Shown here: positions 53,590 to 62,727 of the stretch, in pieces
How the letters are laid out: each line of letters opens with the position of its first letter
Position numbering within the stretch: position 1 is the stretch's first letter
NCBI GenBank assembly: GCA_963712055.1
Contig: CAVQGN010000001.1
Span: forward strand, 1 to 64,000
Length of the DNA: 64,000 bases
Source: JAHBVL01 sp963712055
GTDB taxonomy: Bacteria; Chloroflexota; Chloroflexia; Thermomicrobiales; UBA6265
Direction: 5' to 3'
Notes under the pieces: generated by a model
What the model saw: the letters and a program-made list of their open reading frames with translations, nothing else
Told to the model about the DNA's origin: nothing
Database searches by the model: none
Translations under genes and position numbers: made by a program

Positions 53590-54449
53590 CGCAGCGTCAC
53601 TCGTGACGGACCTGTCGCCAATCGGATCCAGTCATCCATCGAAAGTCGCTCCGCGCGCTGGCGAGGATCGATGTCGTGTGAAGCCAACCAGGATTCGATC
53701 GCGGATTTCTCCTGGTTCAGTTCGAGCGCCATGCTGTTCGCGATCGTTTTGCGTTTATGCCGAAACCCTGCGGTGGCGATTTCGAAAAAACGCGCACGGA
53801 GATGAGGAGGCACGGGGATCTCTGGCCGCCGCACGAGACGCAGCACCATCGATTCGACTTTCGGTTTCGGCAGAAACGCTCCTGGTGGAACTTCGAACAA
53901 TGGCTGGGGTTCCGCGTAGAGCTGAGTCGCCACGGTCAGCAGCGACATGTTTGGTGGAGATGCCGCGATTCGGTCGCCAACCTCTTTTTGCACCATCACG
54001 GTCAGTCGCTCAGGCGGATGGTCGAGTTCGAGATAGCGCCGGATAATGGCAGTCGCGGCCGAGTAGGGGAGGTTCGCGGCGATAACATAATCCCGCAAAG
54101 GCGGGGAGACCGAATCGACATCGAACCAGAGCGCATCGCGGTTGATGACTTCGACCCCGATTCCAAGGTTGGAGTTGCGAAGATGAGCTGCCAGATGGTC
54201 GTCTAGCTCGACGGCCACCACGCGTTTGCTCTTCCGCGCCAGTGCGCTCGTCAACGCGCCGAGTCCAGGGCCGATTTCGAGAATGCTTTGATCTGGATCG
54301 ACCTCGATCATTTCAGCGATCGCCGCGATGACGTCCGGATCGATAAGAAAGTTCTGGCCTTTGCTCCGTGAAGGGCGTATCTCGAGTTCCCGGAGCACTT
54401 GTCGTGCCGCCGCCCGATCTAGGGGACTGAAACTGTCATCAAGTGTCAT
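53586..54449 (-). CDS. rsmA: 16S rRNA dimethyladenosine transferase (KsgA)
   Basis: Dimethylates the two adjacent adenosines in the 3' hairpin of 16S rRNA. QNFL (32-35), the SAM motif EIGPGLGALT (58-67) and the catalytic NLPY (126-129) are all in place, with the basic C-terminal domain. 287 residues. It starts at an ATG overlapping the upstream lipid kinase stop by four bases and overlaps ispE at the other end, so the three are translated as a unit. Confidence 0.95.
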   Translation of the reverse strand: MTLDDSFSPLDRAAARQVLRELEIRPSRSKGQNFLIDPDVIAAIAEMIEVDPDQSILEIGPGLGALTSALARKSKRVVAVELDDHLAAHLRNSNLGIGVEVINRDALWFDVDSVSPPLRDYVIAANLPYSAATAIIRRYLELDHPPERLTVMVQKEVGDRIAASPPNMSLLTVATQLYAEPQPLFEVPPGAFLPKPKVESMVLRLVRRPEIPVPPHLRARFFEIATAGFRHKRKTIANSMALELNQEKSAIESWLASHDIDPRQRAERLSMDDWIRLATGPSRVTLR

Positions 54450-55342
54450 GCGGTGAGAAGCTGAGCCCCAGCCGCTACGGAAAAGTCGACTGGCGCAAGA
54501 CCGAGAATTTCACCATCGACCTGCACAAGTGCCGGACTGGCTGGTTCGATCCGGGCGGTTTCGATCGGAAAATGGGTGAACTGAGGATGAGACGTATGTT
54601 TGCCTCGATAGACATTCGGGATTTGCCGAATGAGTTCGCCCAGCCCCAGATTGCCGATGATCGCCAGATCGAGCATCCCGTCAGAAATGTCTGCCATCGG
54701 AGCGATCATCAAACCACCGCCGAAGAACTTGGCGTTCGCAACCGTGACGAACACTGCGCGGGTGCTGACCACTTGTCCTGGGCTGGTGATTTTGACCTCG
54801 ATGTTGCTGTAGCGAGCGAGACTCACCGCCAAAGCGCTTAGATACGACGTCTTGCTACCCGGGAGTTTGGTCCTTGCCGCGCGTTCGGCGACGGTAGAAT
54901 CGAATCCAAGTCCGGCCACATTCAAAAAATAACGTGAGACCCCCGAATCGAGGCGAGCATGACCGAGGTCGATTGCCCGGGTTTCCCCGAAACAGGCCTG
55001 AAACAGCGCGGTCTTCGTGTCAGTTGAAATCCCGACCGTTCTCGGGAAGTCTGAACCTGTTCCCTGAGGCACCAGTCCCAGCGGTACCGACCGACCAGAT
55101 TCCTGCAAACCGTTGACGACTTCGTTGAACGTTCCATCGCCACCAACGGCGATGATCCGCTCGGTTCCGGCTTCCGCGAACTCGAGCGCCATCCTCCAGG
55201 CGTCATGGGGAGCAGTGGTGATTGCAACCTGATAGGGGATGCTCCATTCACGCAACGACCGGGTGACGAGAGGAATGGATTTGAGCGCTCGTCCACCTGC
55301 GGCGGCTGGATTGATGATGACTCCGGTAAAGGAACTGCTCAT
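54446..55342 (-). CDS. Diacylglycerol kinase-like lipid kinase (YegS/DgkB family)
   Basis: 298-residue protein with the ATP-binding motif GGDGTFNEV at 67-75 and the later ISDGMLDLAII segment typical of the DAGK catalytic family. Such enzymes phosphorylate diacylglycerol, sphingoid bases or related lipids at the membrane. The start is uncertain: ATG 55342 begins MSSSFTGVIINPAA, whereas TTG 55375 lies inside selD and has GGGGAAGG just upstream. With the later start there are 16 bases between selD and this gene. Confidence 0.85.
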   Translation of the reverse strand: MSSSFTGVIINPAAAGGRALKSIPLVTRSLREWSIPYQVAITTAPHDAWRMALEFAEAGTERIIAVGGDGTFNEVVNGLQESGRSVPLGLVPQGTGSDFPRTVGISTDTKTALFQACFGETRAIDLGHARLDSGVSRYFLNVAGLGFDSTVAERAARTKLPGSKTSYLSALAVSLARYSNIEVKITSPGQVVSTRAVFVTVANAKFFGGGLMIAPMADISDGMLDLAIIGNLGLGELIRQIPNVYRGKHTSHPQFTHFPIETARIEPASPALVQVDGEILGLAPVDFSVAAGAQLLTA

Positions 55343-55358
55343 TGTCGGCCCAATTTTG

Positions 55359-56402
55359 TCATTGCTGAACGCCAACGCCTTCCCCGCTTGTCACCTGACC
55401 GATCTCCCACCCTGTTTGCCCGCGTGATTCCAGCCCATCGAGGAGGGCCTGAGCGTCGCGCTCCGAAACTGCTATCAACAAACCGCCAGACGTTTGCGGA
55501 TCGAATAGCAGAGTCTTCAATGCGTCGTCGACATCTTCTGCAATGTTGACACCCATATTCGTGAAGTATCGTCGATTTCTGGTAAGTCCGCCTGCGATCT
55601 GGCCGTTGTTAGCGTAGGTGGTGGCTCCCGGGAGCAGGGGTACTCGAGCACCTCTGATCTCGAACCGAACGCCACCCTTGGACGCCATTTCCCAGGCATG
55701 GCCGAGCAGTCCAAAACCGGTGATGTCGGTGCAGGCATGGATCGATATGTCCCGTCCAGCCTCCATCGCGCCGCGGTTCAGGCGGAGCATTGAATCGACC
55801 GCGCTTTGCAGATGCGATGGTTCGACCGCGTCATTCATCGCCGCAGTGGTAATCACACCGGTGCCGATGGCTTTCGTCAGAATCAGGCGATCACCAGGCC
55901 TTGCACCGCTCTTGGACCAGATCCGCTCTGGTGCGACCTTGCCAGTGACCGACATTCCATAGAATGGTTCAGGGCTGGTGACCGTGTGACCGCCAGCGAC
56001 AGCGCCACCGGCCTCGGCTATTTTCGCGGAGCCGCCGGCAAAGATCCTGGCGATGATGTCAGGGTCCAGGGTATCGGGAAATCCGGCGATATTGAGTCCG
56101 AAGAGCACTTCGCCGCCCATGGCGTAGACATCGCTCAAACTGTTGGCCGCAGCGATAGCGCCGAAGATTTCAGCATCGTCGACGATCGGAGTGAAGTAAT
56201 CCACCGTCTGGATGATGGCAAGGTCGTCGCTCAATCGATAGACGGCAGCATCATCGCTGGTATGGAGGCCGACGACCAGATTTGGTAGTGTTTGGTTAGC
56301 AAGTGGCAGCAGAACCTGCGCCAGGGCCTCAGGGCCCATTTTTGAGGCTCAGCCGGCGCAACTTGCCAGAGATGTGAGCCGGATTTCTTCGCGTTTGTCC
56401 AT
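55359..56402 (-). CDS. selD: Selenide, water dikinase, selenocysteine-containing (in-frame TGA)
   Basis: Makes selenophosphate from selenide and ATP for Sec-tRNA and selenouridine synthesis. Starting at ATG 56402, the N-terminus reads IRLTSLASCAG-U-ASKMGP, where TGA at 56351-56349 sits exactly where E. coli SelD has Cys17 and the following lysine (Lys21 here) matches the essential Lys20. The rest continues in the same frame with LHTSDDAAVY, TVDYFTPIVDD, GGHTV, DITGFGLLGH and DPQTSGGLL. With selenocysteine read at 18 the protein is 347 residues, the family's usual length. Starting at 56339 would lose the catalytic site. A good promoter lies upstream and a hairpin follows the TGA. Confidence 0.9.
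56326..56351 (-). promoter_or_regulatory. Candidate SECIS hairpin of selD
   Basis: Directly after the in-frame TGA (56351-56349, minus) the RNA can pair GCCTCA (56348-56343) with TGAGGC (56331-56326) around an eleven-base loop. Bacterial SECIS elements lie just 3' of the UGA, so position fits; its loop has not been matched to a SelB-binding consensus. Confidence 0.55.
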
Positions 56403-56454
56403 CTACGAGATTCCGCTTTCGTTCTTTCGCTCTGGCAGATGCCGGGGCACGTCG

Positions 56455-56483
56455 ATGATAGGGACGATCAATAGGTGGGTCAA
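56455..56483 (-). promoter_or_regulatory. Promoter of selD
   Basis: On the minus strand TTGACC (56483-56478), 17 bases, TATCAT (56460-56455). Transcription would start near 56448, leaving about 46 bases of leader before ATG 56402, which supports the upstream start of selD. Confidence 0.65.
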
Positions 56484-56522
56484 CCCGCGTTCCGGAATCC
56501 TGCCGTATCGAGGAGGAGTTTG

Positions 56523-56897
56523 ATGGCCACCGATCGTGACGAGGACGCTCCCTCAACTTATCCCGACAGAACGTTTCATCTGGTCGCCAGCTCGGACTGG
56601 CTCGAGCAGGAACGACTGAATCGTTATTACCCCTCTGCGTTTCCAGCAGACGGATTTGTCCACTGCACGAATGGTGAAGCGGAGGTCCTGGTTACCGCCA
56701 ATCGCTACTACCAGGATGATCTTCGACCGTATCTCGTCGTCGAGATCGATTTGTCGGCGCTGCGTTCGTCATGGCGCTATGACGACCTTGATCAACGTTT
56801 TCCGCATGTCTACGGTCCTATCGATCGAGTGGCCGTGACCAGGATCGGCGACGCCGTCCGTTCGGACAACGGCGAGTTTCTTTCGATCGCCTGGTAG
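56523..56897 (+). CDS. DUF952 family protein
   Basis: 124-residue cytoplasmic protein of a widespread family without assigned function. Family signatures are FHLVASSDW near the start, DGFVHCTNGEAEVLVTANRYY in the middle and FPHVYGPIDRVAV near the end. The fold resembles an ADP-ribosyltransferase-like glutathione-binding or ART scaffold in some reports, but activity is not established. ATG 56523 follows GAGGAGG closely. The frame opens earlier at 56475 without a ribosome site. Divergent from selD. Confidence 0.85.
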   Translation: MATDRDEDAPSTYPDRTFHLVASSDWLEQERLNRYYPSAFPADGFVHCTNGEAEVLVTANRYYQDDLRPYLVVEIDLSALRSSWRYDDLDQRFPHVYGPIDRVAVTRIGDAVRSDNGEFLSIAW

Positions 56898-56921
56898 TCA
56901 GCGCCGACCTGGAGTCGGCCA

Positions 56922-56951
56922 TTGCAAGCCCAAATCGCTATCATGTATCAG
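56922..56951 (+). promoter_or_regulatory. Candidate promoter of the MMPL exporter gene
   Basis: TTGCAA (56922-56927), 18 bases, TATCAG (56946-56951), 70 bases ahead of the GTG start. Just before it, GCCGAC (56903-56908) and GTCGGC (56914-56919) can form a short hairpin without a T-run, perhaps ending the DUF952 transcript. Confidence 0.3.
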
Positions 56952-57021
56952 GGAATCGCTGAGAGGTTTCGATTCAGCTTGCCTCACTGACACCTGCGAT
57001 ATCGATACTGGTCTCTCAAAC

Positions 57022-59298
57022 GTGTTTGCAAAACTCGGTCCCCTGATCTACCGATTCCGTTGGGCGGTCATCGCGCTCTGGCTGGCTGCCGCAGTGGCGT
57101 CGATTCCCATCCTGATGAAAGCCGATGAACCACTGAAAGTCGGTGGGTTTTCCTCCCCTGACACCGAGTCCTCGCGGGCAACCCAGGCGCTGCTGGACGA
57201 CGTCGGCTTTAGTCCGTCGACGATCGTCGTCCTCTTTTCCTCGGATACGCTCGACGCCCGGAGCCAGGAGTTCCAGGCAGAGGTCCGCTATGCGCTGCAG
57301 CCGGTCTCCGAACTGTCGAATGTAGTGTCGGTCGTTCTCCCTGAAGAAGATCTTTCGCTGATCTCCGAAAACGGGCGCTCCGCCTATGCGCTGGTGGGCC
57401 TCGATCTTCCGCCAGACGAAGCCCAGCGCGATGTGCCGGCATTCCAGGAGACGCTCCGAACTCCACCGAATCTCAGCATGGTCGTTGCCGGCGGTCCGGC
57501 GTTCTATGCAGATATCGAAACCGTCAGCCAGCAGGACTTGCGCCGTGCGGAACTGATCGCGTTTCCGTTCGCGCTGGTTGCGCTGCTGATCGTTTTCGGA
57601 ACGGTCGTGGCCGCTGGGGTTCCGCTGATTGTCGGCGGTCTCGGTGTCGCTGGCGTTCTGACCACACTCTATTTCGTCGGTCAACAGGTCGACGTTTCGA
57701 TTTTCGCATTGAACCTCGCTTCCATGCTCGGACTTGGCCTGGCGATCGATTACTCCTTGTTTATCACCAGCCGGTTTCGTGAGGAACTCGTCAAAGCGAA
57801 TGGAGATGTGGAACAAGCGATCGAGACATCGATCGCCACCGCTGGCCGCGCAATCTTTTTTTCAGGTCTGACGGTCCTGATCGGTCTGTCTGGTTTGGCT
57901 CTCTTCGATTTCATGTTCATCCGTTCCGTCGGCATCTCCGGCACGATCGTCGTCTTTTTCTCTGTCTTTTCCGCGCTGACCTTTTTACCCGCTCTCTTGT
58001 CAGTTCTCGGCGAAAGGATTGACCGTTTGTCGTTTCGCCGGAACGCCGATGCGCATATCAACGCTGTGTCCGGTTTCTGGGTGAGGCTGTCCGAATGGGT
58101 GATGGCGCGACCGGTCATGGTCCTGATTCCGACCATGGCGTTTCTGCTGGTGCTTGGCTATCCCTTTTTCCATGTCCAGGTTTCCTCTCCCGACGCGACC
58201 ATCTTGCCCAATTCGTTGCCGTCGCGGCAGGCGTTCAATTCACTGGTTGAGGATTACGGTCCCGGCGAGATTTCACCGCTAGTGGTGGTGCTGTCCACTT
58301 CTGGCTCGGTTTTCGATCCTGAGAACCTCGGCGCCCTCTATGACATGGCCGCACAGATCGAAGGCGATCCTCGGGTAACCGCAGTGAAATCAATGGTTCC
58401 GCTCGAGGACGGTATCGATCGCGAGCAAGCCGTCGAACTGATGCGCTTGCAGCCAGGTTTGAAAGCTGTCGGGATCGACACCGGATACGAACGGCTCACC
58501 AGTGATCAGGCGGTTGCCATCCTCGTCTATACCGACGCGCTTCCAAACGCCGAAGAGAGTCGTCAACTCCTTGCCGACGTCCGGGCGATCAACCCGGGCG
58601 GTGATTTCACCATGCTGGTGGGTGGTGGAACGGCGGAGATCGTCGACGTTGTCAACAAGATGTATGGCCAATTCCCGCTCGCGATTTTGATGATCGTGAC
58701 GGCGACCTACCTCGTGCTGATGGTGCTGTTCCGGTCGCTGCTTCTGCCACTCAAGGCGATTCTGATGAACGGGCTCTCGATTGTGGCTTCCTACGGCGCA
58801 ATTGTCTTCATCTTTCAGGATGGCAATTTAAGCAACGTGCTCGATTTCGAACCACTCGGTTTCGTGGAAGCGTCCCTACCGGTCATCATGTTCTGTGTCC
58901 TCTTCGGACTGAGCATGGACTACGAGGTCTTTTTGCTGAGCCGAATCAAAGAAGAGTGGGATCGCACCGGCGACAACACTCGGGCGGTTTCGCTCGGGAT
59001 GCAGCGGAGCGGTCGGATTATCACCAGTGCTGCGTTGATTGTTGTGGTCGTCACCCTCTCGTTCGTTTCGGCCGACGTAATCCTGATCAAAGCCCTGGGC
59101 CTTGGCATAGCGATCGCAGTACTGGTCGATGCCACGATCGTGCGCGCTCTGGTGGTGCCGTCAACGATGAGGCTGATGGGAAAATGGAACTGGTGGCTCC
59201 CAGACTCTCTCGCCCGTATCCTGCCCTACTATGATCTTCCGGACAGCGAGCCGACCATGCCAGTGACCAAGAGACAACAGCCCCAGGAACTGGTCTAG
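57022..59298 (+). CDS. MMPL/RND family membrane transporter
   Basis: 758-residue protein with two repeats, each of one helix, a large outer domain and five helices. The proton-relay region shows GLGLAIDYSLFITSRFREE in the first half and FGLSMDYEVFLLSRIKEEW in the second, both typical of MMPL exporters. Members export lipids or hydrophobic compounds to the cell envelope. GTG 57022 has only a weak ribosome site. No lipid synthesis genes are adjacent. Confidence 0.9.
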   Translation: MFAKLGPLIYRFRWAVIALWLAAAVASIPILMKADEPLKVGGFSSPDTESSRATQALLDDVGFSPSTIVVLFSSDTLDARSQEFQAEVRYALQPVSELSNVVSVVLPEEDLSLISENGRSAYALVGLDLPPDEAQRDVPAFQETLRTPPNLSMVVAGGPAFYADIETVSQQDLRRAELIAFPFALVALLIVFGTVVAAGVPLIVGGLGVAGVLTTLYFVGQQVDVSIFALNLASMLGLGLAIDYSLFITSRFREELVKANGDVEQAIETSIATAGRAIFFSGLTVLIGLSGLALFDFMFIRSVGISGTIVVFFSVFSALTFLPALLSVLGERIDRLSFRRNADAHINAVSGFWVRLSEWVMARPVMVLIPTMAFLLVLGYPFFHVQVSSPDATILPNSLPSRQAFNSLVEDYGPGEISPLVVVLSTSGSVFDPENLGALYDMAAQIEGDPRVTAVKSMVPLEDGIDREQAVELMRLQPGLKAVGIDTGYERLTSDQAVAILVYTDALPNAEESRQLLADVRAINPGGDFTMLVGGGTAEIVDVVNKMYGQFPLAILMIVTATYLVLMVLFRSLLLPLKAILMNGLSIVASYGAIVFIFQDGNLSNVLDFEPLGFVEASLPVIMFCVLFGLSMDYEVFLLSRIKEEWDRTGDNTRAVSLGMQRSGRIITSAALIVVVVTLSFVSADVILIKALGLGIAIAVLVDATIVRALVVPSTMRLMGKWNWWLPDSLARILPYYDLPDSEPTMPVTKRQQPQELV

Positions 59299-59451
59299 CC
59301 AGCCAGCGAATTTAGCAGTCGCCGACTCCTCGCTCCCGTTGCCAAATTAGTCAAGGTTTCGTATCCTTCGTTCCACGCTGTCAATGATTTTGCGCTAAAC
59401 TTTGTTAACTAGTGTTGATGAGGTCATTCCACACGGCGGAAACTGGTGCAA

Positions 59452-59546
59452 GGGACCGCGGGAATGGCAAGCCTCCGGTGATGTGAAGGTACCGGGAGCA
59501 AATGGATTATCACGGCGCTGCTGGGCTTGTGACGGGGAGGAAACCT
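59452..59546 (+). promoter_or_regulatory. Structured leader ahead of the 102-residue gene
   Basis: The untranslated stretch contains a stem CTCCGGT (59473-59479) with ACCGGGAG (59491-59498, one bulge) and the run GGCAAGCCTCCGG, which partly resembles the 3' half of c-di-GMP-I riboswitches. The GAAA-type tetraloop and full core are not evident, so the class is not assigned. GGGGAGG at 59534-59540 is the ribosome site. Confidence 0.3.
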
Positions 59547-59855
59547 GTGTCAATCGACGACCCGACGCCGTCTGATGTGTTCTGCTGGTCAGCCGACCGC
59601 GCTCAACTGACCGTGACCCAGGACGGTGATCTCTGGACCGTGGTCTATCGGTCCGACAGTCCTCTCTTTGGTCCTCGGCACATCGTGTATGAGGGCCGCC
59701 ACAAACAAGCGAAGCACGCTGCGTTCGACGTTCTCAATCGAGTGAGCCGAATCACCCACGATGACGAAGAAGGCGTTCGTGTTGCCCAGAACGCGGCTCG
59801 CTGGATGAAGATGGTGATGTGGGGATCCCCCGACGCCGGAGCGGCCTCGTACTAG
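59547..59855 (+). CDS. Hypothetical protein of 102 residues
   Basis: Soluble protein rich in aromatic and charged residues, with a strand-rich first half (VFCWSADRAQLTVTQDGDLWTVVY) and a helical second half. I do not recognise the family. The frame also opens at ATG 59502, but that has only a very short spacing from GGGAG, while GTG 59547 follows GGGGAGG by six bases. It lies 23 bases upstream of mutM and may share its transcript. Confidence 0.6.
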   Translation: MSIDDPTPSDVFCWSADRAQLTVTQDGDLWTVVYRSDSPLFGPRHIVYEGRHKQAKHAAFDVLNRVSRITHDDEEGVRVAQNAARWMKMVMWGSPDAGAASY

Positions 59856-59878
59856 TCACGTCTTCGCTATGCTGATTC

Positions 59879-60748
59879 ATGCCTGAACTGCCCGAGGTTG
59901 AAACCAGTCGCGTCATTCTCGCTCAGGATCTGACCGCGGTTCCAATCATCGCGATCAAGGTGGGGTTGCCGAAACTGCTGCGCGATTCCACCATCCCAAC
60001 GTTGGATTCACTGGTGGGAAGATCGATCCTCGCAGTCCGTCGCCGAGCCAAGATTCTCATCATCGATTTCACCGGGGACCAAAGCCTTCTGGTTCATTTC
60101 AAACTCTCAGGTCAACTGATGGTGCTACTTCCGGATGGGACCCGGCATGTTGCCGGGCACCCTGTTCCTGATCCGGCTGGCCCCTATCCTCATCGAGCGA
60201 CGCATGTCCAGTTCGTGTTCGCAGATGGCTCCATCGCGTATTTCAGCGATATCCGTCAGTTCGGGTGGTTCCGATTGATGCCGACGAGTGACGTCGATGC
60301 CGTCATCGAGGCGTTCGGTTTTGGCCCGGAAGGCGTCGGCCCGAACGCGGTCACGGCGGCTCAACTGGAAGAAGGGCTGAAGCGTCGATCGATCCCGATC
60401 AAAACCGCCATCCTCGATCAAAGCTTGGTCGCCGGTGTGGGGAACATCTACGCTGACGAAGCCCTTTTCCACGCGCGCATCAATCCCTTGACGCCCGCCA
60501 ATGCGCTCAGTCGCCGCAAGGTCCGAGATCTCCGCGAAGGGATCGTCTGGTCGTTGGAGCAGGGAATTGCCCAGGGCGGAGCCACGATCGTCCACCAGAA
60601 AGCCACCCAGTTCGACGGCTTTCCAGCGGTGCACGGTCGTGAGGGTGAGCCCTGCAATCGGTGCGGTCGGCCGATCGCCAAGATCAGAGTAGGCTCACGC
60701 GGCACCTACTATTGCCCCTCATGCCAGCGAAAGCAGCCAGCGACCTGA
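59879..60748 (+). CDS. mutM: Formamidopyrimidine-DNA glycosylase
   Basis: Base-excision repair enzyme removing 8-oxoguanine and nicking the AP site. The N-terminus MPELPEVET supplies the catalytic proline (after Met removal) and glutamate, with the helper lysine in RRRAKILIIDF. The C-terminal zinc finger has Cys259, Cys262, Cys279 and Cys282 with Arg274 in GSRGTYYC. 289 residues, full length. It ends one base before the convergent M42 gene. Confidence 0.95.
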   Translation: MPELPEVETSRVILAQDLTAVPIIAIKVGLPKLLRDSTIPTLDSLVGRSILAVRRRAKILIIDFTGDQSLLVHFKLSGQLMVLLPDGTRHVAGHPVPDPAGPYPHRATHVQFVFADGSIAYFSDIRQFGWFRLMPTSDVDAVIEAFGFGPEGVGPNAVTAAQLEEGLKRRSIPIKTAILDQSLVAGVGNIYADEALFHARINPLTPANALSRRKVRDLREGIVWSLEQGIAQGGATIVHQKATQFDGFPAVHGREGEPCNRCGRPIAKIRVGSRGTYYCPSCQRKQPAT

Positions 60749-61807
60749 TCAGGGGCGGAAATCCGACTCAGGACCAATCTTGCCGACCATCGCCGCGATG
60801 AGTCGCGCTGCCGCGGTCAGATCACCCAGATGAACCATTTCGTTCGGACTGTGCATATACCGGTTTGGAATGGAAACGAGACCGGTAGCTACACCCGGTC
60901 CGGTACGGATCATAGCGTCGGCGTCGGTACCGCTCGAACCTGGCGCAGCCTGAAACTGGATCGGTATCGATTCCTCTTTTGCCGCTTGAACGAGCAGTTC
61001 GTAGACGACCGGGTTGAGCGCTGGTCCACGTGTGAGCACGGGCCCACCCCCAAGTTTGACTTCGCCGTTCTGCTTCTTGTCCGCTTCGGGATAATCGGTG
61101 GCATGGGTAACATCGATGGCGATCGCGACCGTCGGCCGGATGGTGTAGGTCGACGCATAGGCACCAGCGAACGACACCTCTTCCTGCGTCGCGGCCAGAG
61201 CAACGACATCGACGGCAGGTCGTTTCGCCGCCAGCAGCCGGGTCGCTTCGAGCGCGACGAACGCGCCGACCCGGTTGTCGAGACTCCTGGAAACGATCAG
61301 ATCGTTGCCGATGAGATGCATCGGATGATCGAGCACCGCGGCGTCGCCGACCTCGACGCGCTTCCCCGCATCATCGCGATCGATCGCGCCAATGTCGATC
61401 CAGAGATCATTAAACTTCGGCACCTTTTTGTCGTCGTCGCTGTCCATAAGGTGAGCGGCTTTGCGACCGACCACACCGATCACGTCGCCTCCACGACCCA
61501 GGATCCGGACGCGCTGGCCGATGAACACGAGCATGTCCCAACCACCGATCTGGTTGAACCAGAGAAAGCCCTGCTCATCAACATGGGTGATCATCAAACC
61601 GATTTCGTCGATGTGTCCCTCAATGACGACAGTGGGGGCATTGTCCTTTTGCAGGCGTGCCCAGCTGTTGCCGAGGAGATCGTGGGTCACCTCGTCCGCG
61701 AATTCAGCCGCCCATTTGCGAAAAACTGAGGCGGGGCGTTGTTCGCTTCCGGATGGACCAGGTGCATCAAGAAGTTCCTGGAGAAAGAGAAATTGGGGCT
61801 CTTCCAC
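60749..61807 (-). CDS. M42 family metallo-aminopeptidase
   Basis: 352-residue peptidase. Motifs in order: EGHIDEIGL, SRSLDNRVGAF (bridging Asp), ATQEEVSFAGAY (catalytic and ligand Glu), AIDVTHATDYP and PNRYMHSPNEM (last His ligand). GTG 61807 is chosen because GGAAAGGA lies eight bases upstream; TTG 61825 would add six residues. Only about moderate similarity to the M42 protein at 46569 suggests an old duplication. Confidence 0.9.
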   Translation of the reverse strand: MEEPQFLFLQELLDAPGPSGSEQRPASVFRKWAAEFADEVTHDLLGNSWARLQKDNAPTVVIEGHIDEIGLMITHVDEQGFLWFNQIGGWDMLVFIGQRVRILGRGGDVIGVVGRKAAHLMDSDDDKKVPKFNDLWIDIGAIDRDDAGKRVEVGDAAVLDHPMHLIGNDLIVSRSLDNRVGAFVALEATRLLAAKRPAVDVVALAATQEEVSFAGAYASTYTIRPTVAIAIDVTHATDYPEADKKQNGEVKLGGGPVLTRGPALNPVVYELLVQAAKEESIPIQFQAAPGSSGTDADAMIRTGPGVATGLVSIPNRYMHSPNEMVHLGDLTAAARLIAAMVGKIGPESDFRP

Positions 61808-61836
61808 GGATCGAGTCCTTTCCAAATAGCAACTAA

Positions 61837-62727
61837 TCAGACAGTTTGCCCAGGGTCAGTCGAAGTAGCCATCAGCGCCGCGAGAGCTTCTGAGAGCATA
61901 GCGCTATCGATACCTGTTTCGATCTCGCGCGAATCAAAAAAAGCCAAGACATCTTCAGTGGCCACGTTCCCGGGTGCGCCAGGCGCGAATGGACAGCCGC
62001 CAAGACCGCCAGCCGCGGCGTCAAAGATGCGGACGCCCTCGAGAAAAGCGGCGTTGACGCATTCGATAGCGCGTCCGCTGGTGTCGTGCAGATGAACGGC
62101 AAGGCGTTCGAGGTCGACCAGTCCGCTCGATCGTCGCACAAGACTGGCAACTTCCTCGGGTGTGGCTGTGCCTATCGTGTCGGCGAGAACTATCTCATCG
62201 CAGCCGATCTGGTTGAGCGTGGTCACGAGCGCCAACGTAGCATCCGGGTCGACCGCTCCGGAAAACGGGCAGTGAAATGCGACTGAGATATACCCTCGGA
62301 TGTACAGATTCCGTGCACGCGCTCGATCGGTCACCGCTCGTATTCGGCCAATGGATTCCGCAATCGAGCAACGAGTATTGGCCTGACTGAAGGCCTCAGA
62401 GGCGGCGAGAAACAGAGCAATCGCATCCCCGCCCGCTTCGAGACATCGATCGAGTCCGCGCACATTCGGCACAAGTGAGAGATAGCGGACACCGGGTTTC
62501 ATTTCGATGGTGCTGACCACCTCGAACGCGTCGGCCATTTTCGGGACCAGGTCTGGGCGGACAAAACTCGTCGTCTCGATGACCCGCATGCCAGCCTCCG
62601 CGAGGGCCTCGATGAAAGCGATCTTGGCGACAACGGAGAAATCACGCGGATCGTTCTGCAGTCCGTCACGCGGAGCGACCTCAACGATGGTCACTCGATC
62701 AGGAGAAGGACCGTTTCTGCCGCTCAT
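61837..62727 (-). CDS. HMG-CoA lyase-like aldolase
   Basis: TIM-barrel enzyme of the HMGL/isopropylmalate synthase group, 296 residues. EVAPRDGLQN (Arg20, Asp21) opens the active site, HLHDTSG supplies metal histidines, and GLGGCPFAPGAPGN holds Cys245, the catalytic cysteine of HMG-CoA lyases. It splits HMG-CoA or a similar acyl-CoA into acetyl-CoA and a keto acid, as in leucine breakdown. Its start overlaps the upstream hydantoinase gene by four bases. Confidence 0.9.
   Translation of the reverse strand: MSGRNGPSPDRVTIVEVAPRDGLQNDPRDFSVVAKIAFIEALAEAGMRVIETTSFVRPDLVPKMADAFEVVSTIEMKPGVRYLSLVPNVRGLDRCLEAGGDAIALFLAASEAFSQANTRCSIAESIGRIRAVTDRARARNLYIRGYISVAFHCPFSGAVDPDATLALVTTLNQIGCDEIVLADTIGTATPEEVASLVRRSSGLVDLERLAVHLHDTSGRAIECVNAAFLEGVRIFDAAAGGLGGCPFAPGAPGNVATEDVLAFFDSREIETGIDSAMLSEALAALMATSTDPGQTV

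Noticed and set aside
56339..56339. Start of selD at 56339
   Set aside because: It would remove the catalytic residue and essential lysine; the upstream frame, promoter and family alignment all favour ATG 56402 with a recoded TGA.
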